Shown piece by piece: positions 42,200 to 51,471 of a DNA stretch of 64,000 bases. The stretch's first letter is position 1. Each line of letters opens with the position of its first letter. The notes under the pieces are model-generated. The model searched no databases. It was given only the letters and a program-made list of their open reading frames with translations, and was not told the DNA's origin. Location: contig NZ_JAHCAQ010000009.1 of NCBI RefSeq assembly GCF_019634845.1, positions 62,001 to 126,000 of the forward strand. Direction: 5' to 3'. This DNA comes from Dokdonella sp. GTDB taxonomy: Bacteria > Pseudomonadota > Gammaproteobacteria > Xanthomonadales > Rhodanobacteraceae. The translations under genes and the position numbers were made by a program.

Positions 42200-43446
42200 G
42201 CGCGCGCGCGTTCGAGCAGGTGCGCCGCCGTCCAGCCTACGCGCGCCGAGGCGAGCGCGGCCAGCACGGTGACCAGCGCGGTGAGGCCGATGCCCGCGCC
42301 GAGCGCGCGCAGCCCGTTGAAGCCGCTGGTGACGACGACATCGCCGAAACGCCACACCGAGGTGTCGATGAAATTCTTGGTCTTGTAGCGCGTTTCCGCG
42401 TCGACGCGCGTGTACAACGAATCGGCTGCCGGTTTGAAGATGCCGTAAGCGCTCGCACGCGTGAGCACGGCGACGGCGGCAATCCACGGGCCGCCGAAGA
42501 TCGCGAACAGCGCAAGCATGACTGCCTTGACGACGCCGTCAAGCGCGAGCGGGAACTGCGGGCCCAGCCGCACCATGAGCGTGCGCGTGACGCCGACCTG
42601 CAGCAGCATCTGCAGCACGTTGGTGGCGAGGTCGATGTTGGCCTGGAACTCGATGCGCGCCTCGCGCGTCGCGTTGACCGCACCGTTGTAGTCGGCGAGG
42701 AAAGCGTAGATGACGGTGCCGACCGCATCGCCCAGCAGCATGAGCAGCGCCATGCGCCGCATCACGGGTGACTTGATCGTCTCCAGCGCGCCGGCGAGGA
42801 AGCCGCCGCCGATGATGCGCTGCTCGCGGCGTTCGTCGCCGGCCACCGGGTGGCGCTGACTCCATCGCGACAGCGCGAACATGCAGGCCACGCCCAGGCC
42901 GAGCAGTACTGCCGATACCACCAGCAGGCCGCTGACGCCGACGAGTTCGTTGAGCGTCTTGGTGAGCAGCGGCCCGGCAATGGCGCCGATCGCGCCGCCG
43001 AGCGCGACGATCGGGAACAGCCGATGGGCTTGCTCGGCGTCGAACAGGTCGGCCATGAAGCTCCAGAACACGGCGACGACGAACAGGTTGAACACGCTGA
43101 TCCAGACGAAGAACACCGAGCCGAGCAGGCGCGCGCCGATCGCATCCTGCAACTGGAACAAGGGGATGAAGGCGATCGTGCCGAGCATGAAGAACAGGTA
43201 GGTGGCGGGCACGAACACGCGGCGCGGAAAGCGGGCGACCAGCGCGCCGAACGGTGGCGCCAGCAGCAGCGTGGCGATGAAGGTGGCGAGGTAGAAGATC
43301 GGCAGTCCGGTCGAACCCACCGCGGCCGACAGCTGGTCACGCACCGGACGCAGCACGTAGTAGGCAGCCAGCACACAGAAGAAATACACGAACGCGACCG
43401 CTACGGCGAACCATTCATGGCGCTGGATGGCGGGAGTTCGGGGCAA
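42184..43446 (-). CDS. MFS-like carrier related to ATP/ADP (NTP/NDP) exchange proteins
   Basis: About 420 residues with twelve predicted helices. The N-terminus (AYYVLRPVRDQLSA) and the central AHRLFPIVALGGAIGAIAGP are typical of the bacterial branch of MFS related to nucleotide translocators. The start is uncertain: the frame has no ATG or GTG before the first helix; TTG codons at 43446 and 43557 are the only usual candidates. I prefer 43446, which avoids overlap with the gene upstream. No substrate can be read from sequence. In free-living bacteria such proteins are not proven nucleotide carriers. Confidence 0.75.
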   Translation of the reverse strand: MPRTPAIQRHEWFAVAVAFVYFFCVLAAYYVLRPVRDQLSAAVGSTGLPIFYLATFIATLLLAPPFGALVARFPRRVFVPATYLFFMLGTIAFIPLFQLQDAIGARLLGSVFFVWISVFNLFVVAVFWSFMADLFDAEQAHRLFPIVALGGAIGAIAGPLLTKTLNELVGVSGLLVVSAVLLGLGVACMFALSRWSQRHPVAGDERREQRIIGGGFLAGALETIKSPVMRRMALLMLLGDAVGTVIYAFLADYNGAVNATREARIEFQANIDLATNVLQMLLQVGVTRTLMVRLGPQFPLALDGVVKAVMLALFAIFGGPWIAAVAVLTRASAYGIFKPAADSLYTRVDAETRYKTKNFIDTSVWRFGDVVVTSGFNGLRALGAGIGLTALVTVLAALASARVGWTAAHLLERARAQPRE

Positions 43447-43519
43447 GGTGTGGCGGTCCGGAAGCGACGGCGCGGCAAGCCTAGCACGCGGTGCCGGGCG
43501 CCTTGCGGCGATGGCATGC

Positions 43520-44689
43520 TCAGGCCGAACCGCGACGGCTGGCCATGAACAGCGCAAACAGCGCGCAGCCCGCCGCGATCACGCCGGGCAGTCCCCACAC
43601 CGGACTGAGCTGCATGCCGATGCCGACACTGGCCGGACCGATCAGCGCGCCGACGCCCCAGGCCAGACCCATCATCGCGTAGATGCCGACCAGCTCGGCG
43701 CCGCCGAAGCGCTCGCCGACGAGCGCGAGCATGACCGTGTAGATACCGACGAAGACACCGCCCCACACGAACACGGTCGCGTAGGCGAGCCACGGGAACG
43801 CCAGCACATAGGGCCAGCACAGCGCGCCGATCGCCGACGCGATCGCCAGCAGCATGACCAGCCGCGGCCGGCTCATGCGGTCGGCGAGCCAGCCGATCGG
43901 CAGTTGCAGTGCGATCGCGCCGATCATGAGCGTGGTGACCAGGCGCATCGCCGCCGCCTCGTTCCAGCCCTGGTTGCCCGCGTACAGGGCGACGAAGGAC
44001 AGGCCCGCGGTCTCGACGGCGGCATTGAGGACGGTCACCATCAATGCCACCGGCGCCAGGCGCAGGTAGCGCCAGGGTCGGCCGTGATCGGCGCTCATCG
44101 GTGCCGGCGCGGCCGTCCATGGGCTCGCCACCGGCACGATCGCGAGCAGCGCGATGGCGGCGCCGATCACGTAGGCCAGACGATCAGTGCCGACCACCGA
44201 CAGAATCGCCGGGCCGCCCGCGTAGCCGAGCGAGAGGGCGGCCATGTAGATCGCCATCGTGCGCCCACGCGAGCGGGTGTCGGCCAGATCGTTGGTCCAG
44301 GTCTCCGACAATACGCCGAGCACTTCGCCGCCGACGCCGAGCAGCAGGCGCAGCGGAAACCACAGCCAGATCAGCGTCAGCCACGGAAACAGCGCCAGCG
44401 CACCGGCGCTCAGCAGCAGCGCGGCGATGATCAGCGCGCGTTGGCCGAAGCGCACGGCCAGCCGCGGCAGGAACGGCGCGATCAGCAGCACGCCCAGCGC
44501 ATGCATCGCCGCGTTGGCGCCGATCAACGCTTCGCCGGCACCGCGTTCGGCAAGGTTGTCGGCGATGAGCGGCGCGCTCAGTCCATAGGTCAGGCCGAAG
44601 ATCGCTGCGGTGGCAATCACCGCAATCATCGACCCCCGGCGTTGCGCGGCGGTCAACGGACGCGCCGCCGTGGTGGAGGAGACGTTCAT
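43520..44689 (-). CDS. MFS transporter
   Basis: 389 residues, twelve helices. The signature between helices 2 and 3 is LPRLAVRFGQRALIIAALL and the A-like motif in the second half is GWLADRMSRPRLVMLL, both standard for MFS drug/solute exporters of the YcaD/MFS_1 kind. It starts 15 bp after the preceding gene on the same strand and is followed by another carrier, so the three minus-strand genes may form an operon. Substrate unknown. Confidence 0.88.
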   Translation of the reverse strand: MNVSSTTAARPLTAAQRRGSMIAVIATAAIFGLTYGLSAPLIADNLAERGAGEALIGANAAMHALGVLLIAPFLPRLAVRFGQRALIIAALLLSAGALALFPWLTLIWLWFPLRLLLGVGGEVLGVLSETWTNDLADTRSRGRTMAIYMAALSLGYAGGPAILSVVGTDRLAYVIGAAIALLAIVPVASPWTAAPAPMSADHGRPWRYLRLAPVALMVTVLNAAVETAGLSFVALYAGNQGWNEAAAMRLVTTLMIGAIALQLPIGWLADRMSRPRLVMLLAIASAIGALCWPYVLAFPWLAYATVFVWGGVFVGIYTVMLALVGERFGGAELVGIYAMMGLAWGVGALIGPASVGIGMQLSPVWGLPGVIAAGCALFALFMASRRGSA

Positions 44690-44703
44690 GCAAATCCTGT
44701 CGC

Positions 44704-46116
44704 TCAGGTGCGTTGCAGCGGCGCGCGCTGCGCAGCGGCGTGGTCGGAGGTCGGCGCGCGCAGGCGCCGATAGCGGCGCAAGGCCGCCGCGGCCAGTGCG
44801 TACCACGCCACCGGCGGCGGCCGCACGATGCCGTGCAGGCTGCGTGCGTAGTCGAGCACGAGGCCCGGTGTCCACGCCATCGAGGCGGCCCGGCGGTGGA
44901 GCTCGGCGGCAACCCAGGTTTCCGGGCTGAGCAGCACGCGGGCGAAGGCCAGCCAGCCGCGGTCACGCTGGCCGAGCGCGCCTTCGAGCGCGGTTTCCAG
45001 CGCATGCACGACCGTGCTGGAGCAGTTGCGGTTGGTCAGGTTGTAGGTGGTGTCGGCGCTGTAGGTGGCCCAAAAGGCGCGCAGCCGTTCGAGGTTGTAT
45101 TCGGAAAAGCGCACCTGCTCGGTGGATTCGCACCAGCCATCGGCTTCCTCGCGGTAGCTGGGCTGGAACCTGCCCGGCACGTCGTTGTCGGCGGTGGCCC
45201 GCAAGGAGCGATTGAACTGGTCGGGCGAACGGTCGAGCTCGACGGCCGGATAGTGGCTGATGTAGAGATCGGGCGGTACTTCCAGTGCGGCGTGGCCGGT
45301 CGAGATGACGCCCTTGCCGTCGACCGCGGCGATGTAGCGGTCGATGATCGGTCGACGCTCGGCGCCCTGGGTCGAGCCGACCGGCGTCCACACATGGACG
45401 ATCAGATCATGTTCCTGGGCATCGATCGCGCCGGGATTCCAGATCACCAGCTGCGTCTCGCGGGCGCCGCCACGGGCGGTGAACAGCGACACCGAGGCAT
45501 GGGCGGGCAGGCGGCGCAGGCGCAGCGCGAGGCGCAGCAGACCCCACCCGGTGAACCCCAGGCCGATGCCGATGCAATACGGCAGCGTGCCCTTGTAGAA
45601 GGTCGGCCAGGGCTCGAACAGGAAGATGGCGATCAGCAGTTCGACCACGCCCAGCGCCATCGAGGTGCGCCACCCGGCAAAGCGCACCACCCAGGCCGAC
45701 GACAGGCGCAGCGCGCCACTGACCGTGAACACGAGGCCGAACAACACCGCCAGCACGAAGTTGGCATGCTGGAACGGACCGATCACGAGCACGCCGATCG
45801 CGGCGAACAGAATGCCCTTGGCCAGGCGCAGACGGTTGCGTCGGCCGGGGTCGATGCCCGAGATCGCCCCGATCAGCGCGACGATGCCTTCGAACAACAG
45901 CAACAGGCCGAAGAACTGCAGCGGAAAGTAGAGCACGCCATCGAGTGCGTCGATGAAGATGGCGACGCCGGCAAGCAACCAGATACCGCCCAATGCGGCC
46001 AGCCAGAGCGAGCGTTCGCGGATGAAATCGATGCCGAACAGCAGCAGCGCCAATCGAATCAAATCACGTCCCCTGCCGCGTTCAGATGGCCGCAGTGTAG
46101 TGCAGGGAGCGGCCAT
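44704..46116 (-). CDS. HdeD-like membrane protein fused to a papain-like (DUF4105/NlpC-type) domain
   Basis: 470 residues. The first 200 have six helices in the HdeD/DUF308 pattern of paired hydrophobic hairpins (LWLAALGGIWLLAGVAIFIDALDG and the like). The rest is soluble: VHVWTPVGSTQ, STGHAALE with His275 and TNRNCSSTVVHALE with Cys365. That order, His before Cys with NC-S/x-T-V, fits circularly permuted papain-like families such as NlpC/LRAT-type hydrolases or acyltransferases. The enzyme activity is inferred from these two motifs only. An alternative TTG start at 46062 with GGGGA upstream would fit a -10-like TACACT further upstream. Confidence 0.78.
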   Translation of the reverse strand: MAAPCTTLRPSERGRGRDLIRLALLLFGIDFIRERSLWLAALGGIWLLAGVAIFIDALDGVLYFPLQFFGLLLLFEGIVALIGAISGIDPGRRNRLRLAKGILFAAIGVLVIGPFQHANFVLAVLFGLVFTVSGALRLSSAWVVRFAGWRTSMALGVVELLIAIFLFEPWPTFYKGTLPYCIGIGLGFTGWGLLRLALRLRRLPAHASVSLFTARGGARETQLVIWNPGAIDAQEHDLIVHVWTPVGSTQGAERRPIIDRYIAAVDGKGVISTGHAALEVPPDLYISHYPAVELDRSPDQFNRSLRATADNDVPGRFQPSYREEADGWCESTEQVRFSEYNLERLRAFWATYSADTTYNLTNRNCSSTVVHALETALEGALGQRDRGWLAFARVLLSPETWVAAELHRRAASMAWTPGLVLDYARSLHGIVRPPPVAWYALAAAALRRYRRLRAPTSDHAAAQRAPLQRT

Positions 46117-46223
46117 CGCCGCAGGCCGGCAACAACGACCGCAGCGTGCTGGCTGCGGCCGCTGGGGTAATTGCTCTAGGCTTGCGGCCTATCCTCGCTC
46201 GTGCCTCCACCTGCGGATTGCCC

Positions 46224-47804
46224 ATGAACTACGACTACATCATCGTCGGTGCCGGCTCCGCCGGCTGTGTGCTGGCCAATCGCCTGTCCGCCAACCCGGC
46301 CCACCGCGTGCTGCTGCTCGAAGCCGGCGGGCGCGATTGGCACCCGTTCATCCACATGCCTGCAGGTCTGGCCAAGCTGGTCGGCAAGAAGGGCGTCAAC
46401 TGGGACTATGACACCGAGGCCGAGCCCAATCTCGAAGGTCGCCAGCTGTGGTGGCCGCGCGGCAAGGTGCTCGGCGGCTCGAGTTCGATCAACGCGATGT
46501 GCTACACGCGCGGAGTGGCGGCGGACTACGACGAATGGGCCGCTGCCGGCGGCGACGAGCGCTGGGCCTGGCGCAACGTGCTGCCGGTGTTCCGTCGCAG
46601 CGAGGGCAATGTGCTCGGCGGCAACGAATTCCACGGCGCCGACGGTGAGCTCACGGTATCGCCGCTGCGCCATCACAACGTGCTCTCGCAGGTGTTCATC
46701 GACGCCGCCGTCGCGGCCGGCCATGCCCGCAACGACGACTTCAACGGCGCCAGCCAGGCTGGTTTTGGCTACTACGCGGTCACCCAGCGCAACGGAGCGC
46801 GCTGCTCGACTGCGGTGGCCTTCCTGCGCCCGGCGCTTGCCCGCGCCAACCTGCACCTGCACACGCGGGCGCTCGCGCAGCGCGTGCTGCTCGACGGCGA
46901 ACGCGCGGTCGGCGTCGAGTACCTGCACGCGGGACGCAGAGTGCGCGCCGAAGCCGGCTGCGTGATCCTCGCCGGCGGGTCGATCAATTCGCCGCAACTG
47001 CTCATGCTGTCGGGTATCGGCCCGGCCGCGCATCTGCGCGAGCACGGCATCGCGGTCGCGCTCGATCGCGCCGAGGTGGGCGCCAACCTGCAGGACCATC
47101 TCGACATCTGCACACTGGTCGGCTCGACGCAGGCCGTCACCTATGACCGCACCAATGACCTGGCGGTCGCGCTGCGCTTCCTGTTGCGGCGCGACGGCAT
47201 CGGTACGTCCAACATCGCCGAAGCCGGTGGCTTCATGCGCTCGCGATTCGCGCCCGACGCGCGCTGCGACCTGCAATTCCACTTCGTGCCGGCGCTGCTC
47301 GACAACCACGGCCGCCATCGCCTGCCGGGTCGTGGCTACACCGTGCACGCGTGCAACCTGCGCCCGCGCAGCCGCGGCACGATCCGCCTGCGCTCGGCCG
47401 ACCCGGCGGCACCGGCGGCGATCCGCGCCAATTATCTCGGCGATGCCGAAGACTTCGATCTGAAGATGATGATCGAGGGCGCCCGCCTGTCACGCGAGAT
47501 CCTCGCCCAGGCGCCGTTCGCGGCATACCGTGGCGCACCGATCTTCCCTGCCGCAGGCGTGGACAGTGACGCCGAGTTCGCCCAGTTCATCCGCCACAAG
47601 GCCGAGACGATCTACCACCCGGTCGGTTCCTGCCGCATGGGCGCCGATGCGGCGGCCGTGGTCGACAGCGAGCTGCGCGTGCGCGGCATCGACGGCCTGC
47701 GCGTGGTCGATGCGTCGATCATGCCGACGCTGATCGGTGGCAACACCAACGCGCCGACGATCATGATCGCCGAGCGCGCGGCGCAGCTGTTGCTCGCCGG
47801 CTGA
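46224..47804 (+). CDS. GMC-family FAD-dependent alcohol/choline dehydrogenase
   Basis: 526 residues. The N-terminal FAD-binding motif is YIIVGAGSAGCVLANRLS, followed by PRGKVLGGSSSINAMCYTRG (GMC signature 1) and GSINSPQLLMLSGIGP (signature 2). The C-terminal catalytic region includes YHPVGSCRMG and VVDASIMPTLIGGNTNAPTIMIAE. These match BetA/AlkJ-like dehydrogenases that oxidise choline or medium-chain alcohols. Without betB or other glycine-betaine genes nearby, a general alcohol dehydrogenase is as likely as choline dehydrogenase. It is monocistronic and convergent with etfA. Confidence 0.9.
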   Translation: MNYDYIIVGAGSAGCVLANRLSANPAHRVLLLEAGGRDWHPFIHMPAGLAKLVGKKGVNWDYDTEAEPNLEGRQLWWPRGKVLGGSSSINAMCYTRGVAADYDEWAAAGGDERWAWRNVLPVFRRSEGNVLGGNEFHGADGELTVSPLRHHNVLSQVFIDAAVAAGHARNDDFNGASQAGFGYYAVTQRNGARCSTAVAFLRPALARANLHLHTRALAQRVLLDGERAVGVEYLHAGRRVRAEAGCVILAGGSINSPQLLMLSGIGPAAHLREHGIAVALDRAEVGANLQDHLDICTLVGSTQAVTYDRTNDLAVALRFLLRRDGIGTSNIAEAGGFMRSRFAPDARCDLQFHFVPALLDNHGRHRLPGRGYTVHACNLRPRSRGTIRLRSADPAAPAAIRANYLGDAEDFDLKMMIEGARLSREILAQAPFAAYRGAPIFPAAGVDSDAEFAQFIRHKAETIYHPVGSCRMGADAAAVVDSELRVRGIDGLRVVDASIMPTLIGGNTNAPTIMIAERAAQLLLAG

Positions 47805-47834
47805 GCCGCGCCGCGAGCGGCGCGCTCCGGTCGC

Positions 47835-48779
47835 TCAGACGGCCGCGGTCAGTTCCGGCACGAGCTGGAACAGGTCGCCGACCAGACCATAGTCGGCGAC
47901 TTCGAAGATCGGTGCCTCGGCGTCCTTGTTGATCGCGACGATGGTGCCGGCGTCCTTGATGCCGGTGAGATGCTGGATCGCGCCGGAAATGCCGATCGCG
48001 ATGTACAGCTCGGGGGCGATGATCTTGCCGGTCTGGCCGACCTGCAGGTCGCTCGGCACGTAGCCGGCGTCGACGGCCGCGCGCGAGGCGCCGACCGCGG
48101 CGCCGAGCCGATCGGCGAGCGCGTAGATGATCTTGAAGGCGTCGGACGAACCGAGCGCGCGGCCACCCGAAACCACCTTCGAAGCGCTCTGCAGATCGGG
48201 GCGATCGCTCTTGCCGCTGCTCAGTTCGACGAAGCGCGTGTGGGTGGGCAGTGCGACATCCAGCGCCAGTGCCTCGACCGGCGCATGGCCGGCGCTGCCG
48301 GCCGCGGCGTAGGACGCGGTGCGCACCGTACCGACGACGATCTGGTTCGCGGGCGCCTCGACCGTGATGATCGCGTTGCCGGCGTAGATCGGGCGCTTGA
48401 ACGTGTGCGCGCCTTCGACCGCGGAAATGTCCGACACCTGCGCGACGCCGAGCAGGGCGGCCACGCGCGGCAGCACGTCCTTGCCGAACGTCGTCGATGG
48501 CGCGAGCAGATGCGTGTAGCCGCCGTTGTTCGCGGCGGCGGCCAGCTGCGGCGCGTAGACCGCGGCCAGTGCATGCGCGTTTTCGGCGCGGGCGATGGTC
48601 AGCACCTTCGACACGCCGTCGAGCCGGGCCGCTTGCGCGGCGACGCCGGCCGGATCGGCGGCCAGCACGAGCACGTCGATCGCGTCGGCGCCGACCTGCT
48701 GCGCGCAGGTCACGCAGCGCGCGGTGCTTGCATTGAGGGTGCCGTCGAGATGTTCGGCGACGATGAGTACCTTGGCCAT
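47835..48779 (-). CDS. etfA: electron transfer flavoprotein alpha subunit
   Basis: 314 residues. Binds FAD and, with EtfB, carries electrons from acyl-CoA dehydrogenases to ETF-quinone oxidoreductase. The C-terminal FAD site is [56 protein letters not shown], the ETF-alpha signature. The order on the strand is etfB, a lipoprotein gene, then etfA. FadE at 36 kb is an obvious electron donor. Confidence 0.96.
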   Translation of the reverse strand: MAKVLIVAEHLDGTLNASTARCVTCAQQVGADAIDVLVLAADPAGVAAQAARLDGVSKVLTIARAENAHALAAVYAPQLAAAANNGGYTHLLAPSTTFGKDVLPRVAALLGVAQVSDISAVEGAHTFKRPIYAGNAIITVEAPANQIVVGTVRTASYAAAGSAGHAPVEALALDVALPTHTRFVELSSGKSDRPDLQSASKVVSGGRALGSSDAFKIIYALADRLGAAVGASRAAVDAGYVPSDLQVGQTGKIIAPELYIAIGISGAIQHLTGIKDAGTIVAINKDAEAPIFEVADYGLVGDLFQLVPELTAAV

Positions 48780-48793
48780 GCTCGTGGTTCCTT

Positions 48794-49162
48794 TCAAAGA
48801 CCGTTTTGCAGCACTTCGTTGCGATCGAGCCAGTCGAGGACGCAGGCGTCCTGCGCCCAGCGGACGCCGCCGAACCCCACGCAATCGGCCGCGGATTCGA
48901 CCGCCAGCGTGCAACCGATGCCTTCGCGCCACGTCCCGGCGCTGGCGCCTTCGCACATCTCGCGCGTGAGCTCGCAGCGGTCGTGGCCGAGACTCCACTT
49001 GCCATGCGCGCGCGCGCATGCGACCTGCGCGGGATCGCTGGCGGTACGCCCGGCGGCAGGCGGTTCGCCGTGCGCGATCGCTTCCTCTTGACGCTGCTTG
49101 TCGGCCGCCGCGTCGCATGCGCTCAGCGCCGCGAGCAGCGTCAGCACGGAAGCCGGTCGCAT
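48794..49162 (-). CDS. small lipoprotein inserted between etfB and etfA
   Basis: 122 residues from ATG 49162; a GTG at 49180 overlapping the etfB stop is also possible. The signal sequence RPASVLTLLAALSACDAA has a lipobox with Cys16. The mature part holds six further cysteines in a spaced pattern (VACARAHGKW, DRCELTREMCEG, IGCTLAVESAADCVGF, DACVLDWL), suggesting disulfide bonds. No family recognised. It is the middle gene of an otherwise universal etfB-etfA pair and so is co-transcribed with it. A link to ETF function is doubtful because ETF is cytoplasmic. Confidence 0.75.
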   Translation of the reverse strand: MRPASVLTLLAALSACDAAADKQRQEEAIAHGEPPAAGRTASDPAQVACARAHGKWSLGHDRCELTREMCEGASAGTWREGIGCTLAVESAADCVGFGGVRWAQDACVLDWLDRNEVLQNGL

Positions 49163-49176
49163 GTGCCGCAGCACGG

Positions 49177-49923
49177 TCACAGCAGACCCTTCGATTTCAG
49201 CGCGGCCACGAGTTCGGCCACGTCCTTCACCATCACGCCCTTGCTGCGCTTGGACGGCGGCGCGTAGTGCGTCGTCTTGAGATGGTCGCCCGACTCGACC
49301 GCGAGGTCGGCGAAGGCGATCGTCTCCAGCGGCTTGGACTTGGCCTTCATGATGTCGGGCAGCTTGATGAAGCGCGGCTCGTTGAGGCGCAGGTCGGCCG
49401 TGACGACGGCCGGCAGGTCGACCTCGATCGTCTCCAGCCCCGCATCGACCTCGCGCGTGACGCGCGCCGTGCTGCCGTTCACCTCGACCTTCGAGGCGAA
49501 CGTCGCCTGTGGGCGATCCCACAGCGCGGCGAGCATCTGGCCGGTCTGGTTGCAGTCATCGTCGATGGCCTGCTTGCCCAGCAGCACGAGGCCCGGCTGT
49601 TCGCGGTCGATGAGCTGGCGCAGCACGCGCGCGGCGGTCAGCGGCTGGACCGGCTCGCCGGTCACCACGTGGATCGCGCGGTTGGCGCCCATCGCCAGGC
49701 CGTTGCGCAGGTGGGCCTGCGCATCGGCGGGACCGATGGTGGCGATCACGACCTCGCTCGCCACACCCTTGTCGCGCAGGCGCAGTGCCTCTTCCAGCGC
49801 AATGTCGTCGAACGGGTTGGCCGACAGCTTGACGCCATCGGTGACCACGCCGGAGCCGTCCGGCTTGACCTGGATGCGTACGTTGAAATCGACGACGCGC
49901 TTGTAGCCGACCAGAATCTTCAT
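49177..49923 (-). CDS. etfB: electron transfer flavoprotein beta subunit
   Basis: 248 residues. AMP-binding partner of EtfA. Characteristic blocks are KILVGYKRVVDFNVRIQVKPDGSGV, NPFDDIALEEALRLRDKG, GKQAIDDDCNQTGQMLAALWDRPQATFASKVEV and LPAVVTADLRLNEPRFIKLPDIMKAKSKPLE, the last including the ETF-beta signature. First gene of the etfB-lipoprotein-etfA unit. A TAAAAT -10 candidate lies 58 bases upstream and a pair of DnaA-box-like sequences lies beyond it. Confidence 0.96.
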   Translation of the reverse strand: MKILVGYKRVVDFNVRIQVKPDGSGVVTDGVKLSANPFDDIALEEALRLRDKGVASEVVIATIGPADAQAHLRNGLAMGANRAIHVVTGEPVQPLTAARVLRQLIDREQPGLVLLGKQAIDDDCNQTGQMLAALWDRPQATFASKVEVNGSTARVTREVDAGLETIEVDLPAVVTADLRLNEPRFIKLPDIMKAKSKPLETIAFADLAVESGDHLKTTHYAPPSKRSKGVMVKDVAELVAALKSKGLL

Positions 49924-49980
49924 CGGGGCAGAAACCTCGTTCACGGTGTCGCGCGTGAGCCACGCGCGCAAAGAACGGTG

Positions 49981-49986
49981 ATTTTA
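49981..49986 (-). promoter_or_regulatory. candidate -10 element (TAAAAT, minus strand) of etfB
   Basis: TAAAAT matches 5 of 6 positions and predicts a start near 49974, 51 bases before the ATG. The -35 is weak. Confidence 0.45.
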
Positions 49987-50031
49987 GCGGAAACCGTCGC
50001 CTGCTGTCGCAGCGCAGCAGCGGTTGCGCGG

Positions 50032-50066
50032 TTTTCCACAGATGGCGTGGACAGACCTGTGGACAA
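50032..50066. promoter_or_regulatory. two inverted DnaA-box-like sequences upstream of etfB
   Basis: TTTTCCACA (50032-50040) fits the DnaA consensus TTWTNCACA exactly. On the other strand TTGTCCACA (50058-50066) differs at one position. The two also form the inverted repeat CCACAG...CTGTGG. They lie about 45-80 bp upstream of the predicted etfB -10. Binding of DnaA is possible but unproven. Confidence 0.4.
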
Positions 50067-50302
50067 GTCGTGGGTAGCGCCTCGTGGGCCGCAGTGTGGC
50101 GCGGCTGCGCCCACGCTGGTCAGGCGCCGACCAGCGCGGCCGCAGCGGCCGGTGGCGCGGGTAACGCCCGGCCGCGTCGGCGCTGCCACGCGCAGCATGG
50201 CTGGCGGGGCGTGGGCTGACGTGGACGAGCGGCCAACCTCCCGCGTCAGGCATCGGCGACGCTGTGGCACGATGCGCGCTCGCGTCGGTGGTCGGTGACG
50301 GC

Positions 50303-51328
50303 ATGCTCGAATCGGTGGCGCTGGTGATGGTCGGCTTTTCGCTCGGTGCGGCAGCCCTGCTCGCACTGGTTGGCGCGACCGTGCATGCCCAGATGGAATT
50401 GGCGCCACTCGCCCGGGTGGCGGGTTTCGTGCTGCTGGGCGCGCTGGCCGCGCTGCAGGTCGAGCATGGACGTGCCTTGCTGCAGCCGGTGGCGGCGGGG
50501 CCGTCGTCCCTGTACGTGGCCGGCCTGTTCGTCGCCGCAGGATCGTTCCTGCTGTTCTTCCGCGGCGTTCTGCAGCCGCGCGACCATGCGCGAGCATGGC
50601 ACGCGCTGGCGTTGCTGCCGGTCCTGTGCGCATGGCTGCTGCCGGGTGCAGTGGCGCTGCCGCTCGCGTTTGCCTGTGGCGCGGGGTATGCGGCCTGGCT
50701 TGCGCTGCTCGCGCATCGACTGCGCGAGCAGCGCCGGCGCTTCCGCCTCGAACGCGGCGTTTTCATCGCCCAAGCATTGATCGCGTTGCTGGTACTGGTC
50801 TGCGGCCTGGCTGCGCCCTGGATTGGCCTGCACTGGTTTCGCGTCGCCTACGCGATCCTCATCGGCGCCGGCCTGTTTGCGGCCTTGTACCTGCTGCTGC
50901 GCTTCCCCGATCTGCCTGCGCGCGCCGCCGAGGCGGTGGCAGGCGCGTACGCGGTTTCCACGCTCACGCGGGTCGACCGCGAGGCGGCGCTCGCACGCCT
51001 GCGCCGCGTGATGGAGCAGGACCGGGCCTGGCTCGATGAGAACCTCAGCCTGTCCAGCCTGGCGGCCCTGGTCGAGCTGACGCCGCATCAACTGTCGGAG
51101 CTCATCAACACCCAGTTCCAGTTCGGTTTCGCCCGTTACGTGCGAGGTCATCGCGTGGAGGCCGCGCGGCGCATGCTGCTGGCCGAACCGACGGCGTCGG
51201 TGCTGGCGGTCGGGCTGGCGGTCGGCTTCACCTCGCAATCGACCTTCTATGCGGCGTTCCGCGAGATCACCGGCGAGGTGCCGGGCCGTTATCGTCGCCA
51301 GGCGGCGCAGCGCGGCGAGCGTTGCTGA
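50303..51328 (+). CDS. membrane-bound AraC-family transcriptional regulator
   Basis: 341 residues. The first 210 contain seven predicted helices (VALVMVGFSLGAAALLALVGA and so on), like the 7TM-type sensor part of membrane AraC proteins. The C-terminal 110 residues are an AraC DNA-binding domain with two HTHs (LSSLAALVELTPHQLSELINTQFQFGFARYVRGHRVEAARRML, then SVLAVGLAVGFTSQSTFYAAFREITGEVPGRYRR). A membrane-fixed activator would need its target DNA to come to the membrane. Ligand and targets are unknown. The ATG at 50303 is used; an upstream GTG at 50264 is possible. Confidence 0.85.
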   Translation: MLESVALVMVGFSLGAAALLALVGATVHAQMELAPLARVAGFVLLGALAALQVEHGRALLQPVAAGPSSLYVAGLFVAAGSFLLFFRGVLQPRDHARAWHALALLPVLCAWLLPGAVALPLAFACGAGYAAWLALLAHRLREQRRRFRLERGVFIAQALIALLVLVCGLAAPWIGLHWFRVAYAILIGAGLFAALYLLLRFPDLPARAAEAVAGAYAVSTLTRVDREAALARLRRVMEQDRAWLDENLSLSSLAALVELTPHQLSELINTQFQFGFARYVRGHRVEAARRMLLAEPTASVLAVGLAVGFTSQSTFYAAFREITGEVPGRYRRQAAQRGERC

Positions 51329-51471
51329 AGGTTCCGCAATGATCCAGTTGCAACTGGGCAAGTGATTGATCGGCCGGCGTGCACGCCGGAATCTGTTCCG
51401 CCTTGACCAAACCGGAAGCGCGCGCCGCGCGCCACCTCCATGCTGCGGCAGCGGCAACCACGGAGGCGACG

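Larger units (their letters stand above)
49924..50302. other. intergenic control region between etfB and the AraC-type gene
   Basis: Divergent upstream region of 379 bp without a gene. On the etfB side are the -10 candidate and the DnaA-box pair listed separately. From about 50090 to 50300 it is plain high-GC sequence in which I see no further element. Confidence 0.5.

Noticed and set aside
50032-50066. Chromosome origin suggested by DnaA-box-like sequences
   Set aside because: Only two boxes, no AT-rich unwinding region and no dnaA, dnaN, gidA or rpmH nearby.
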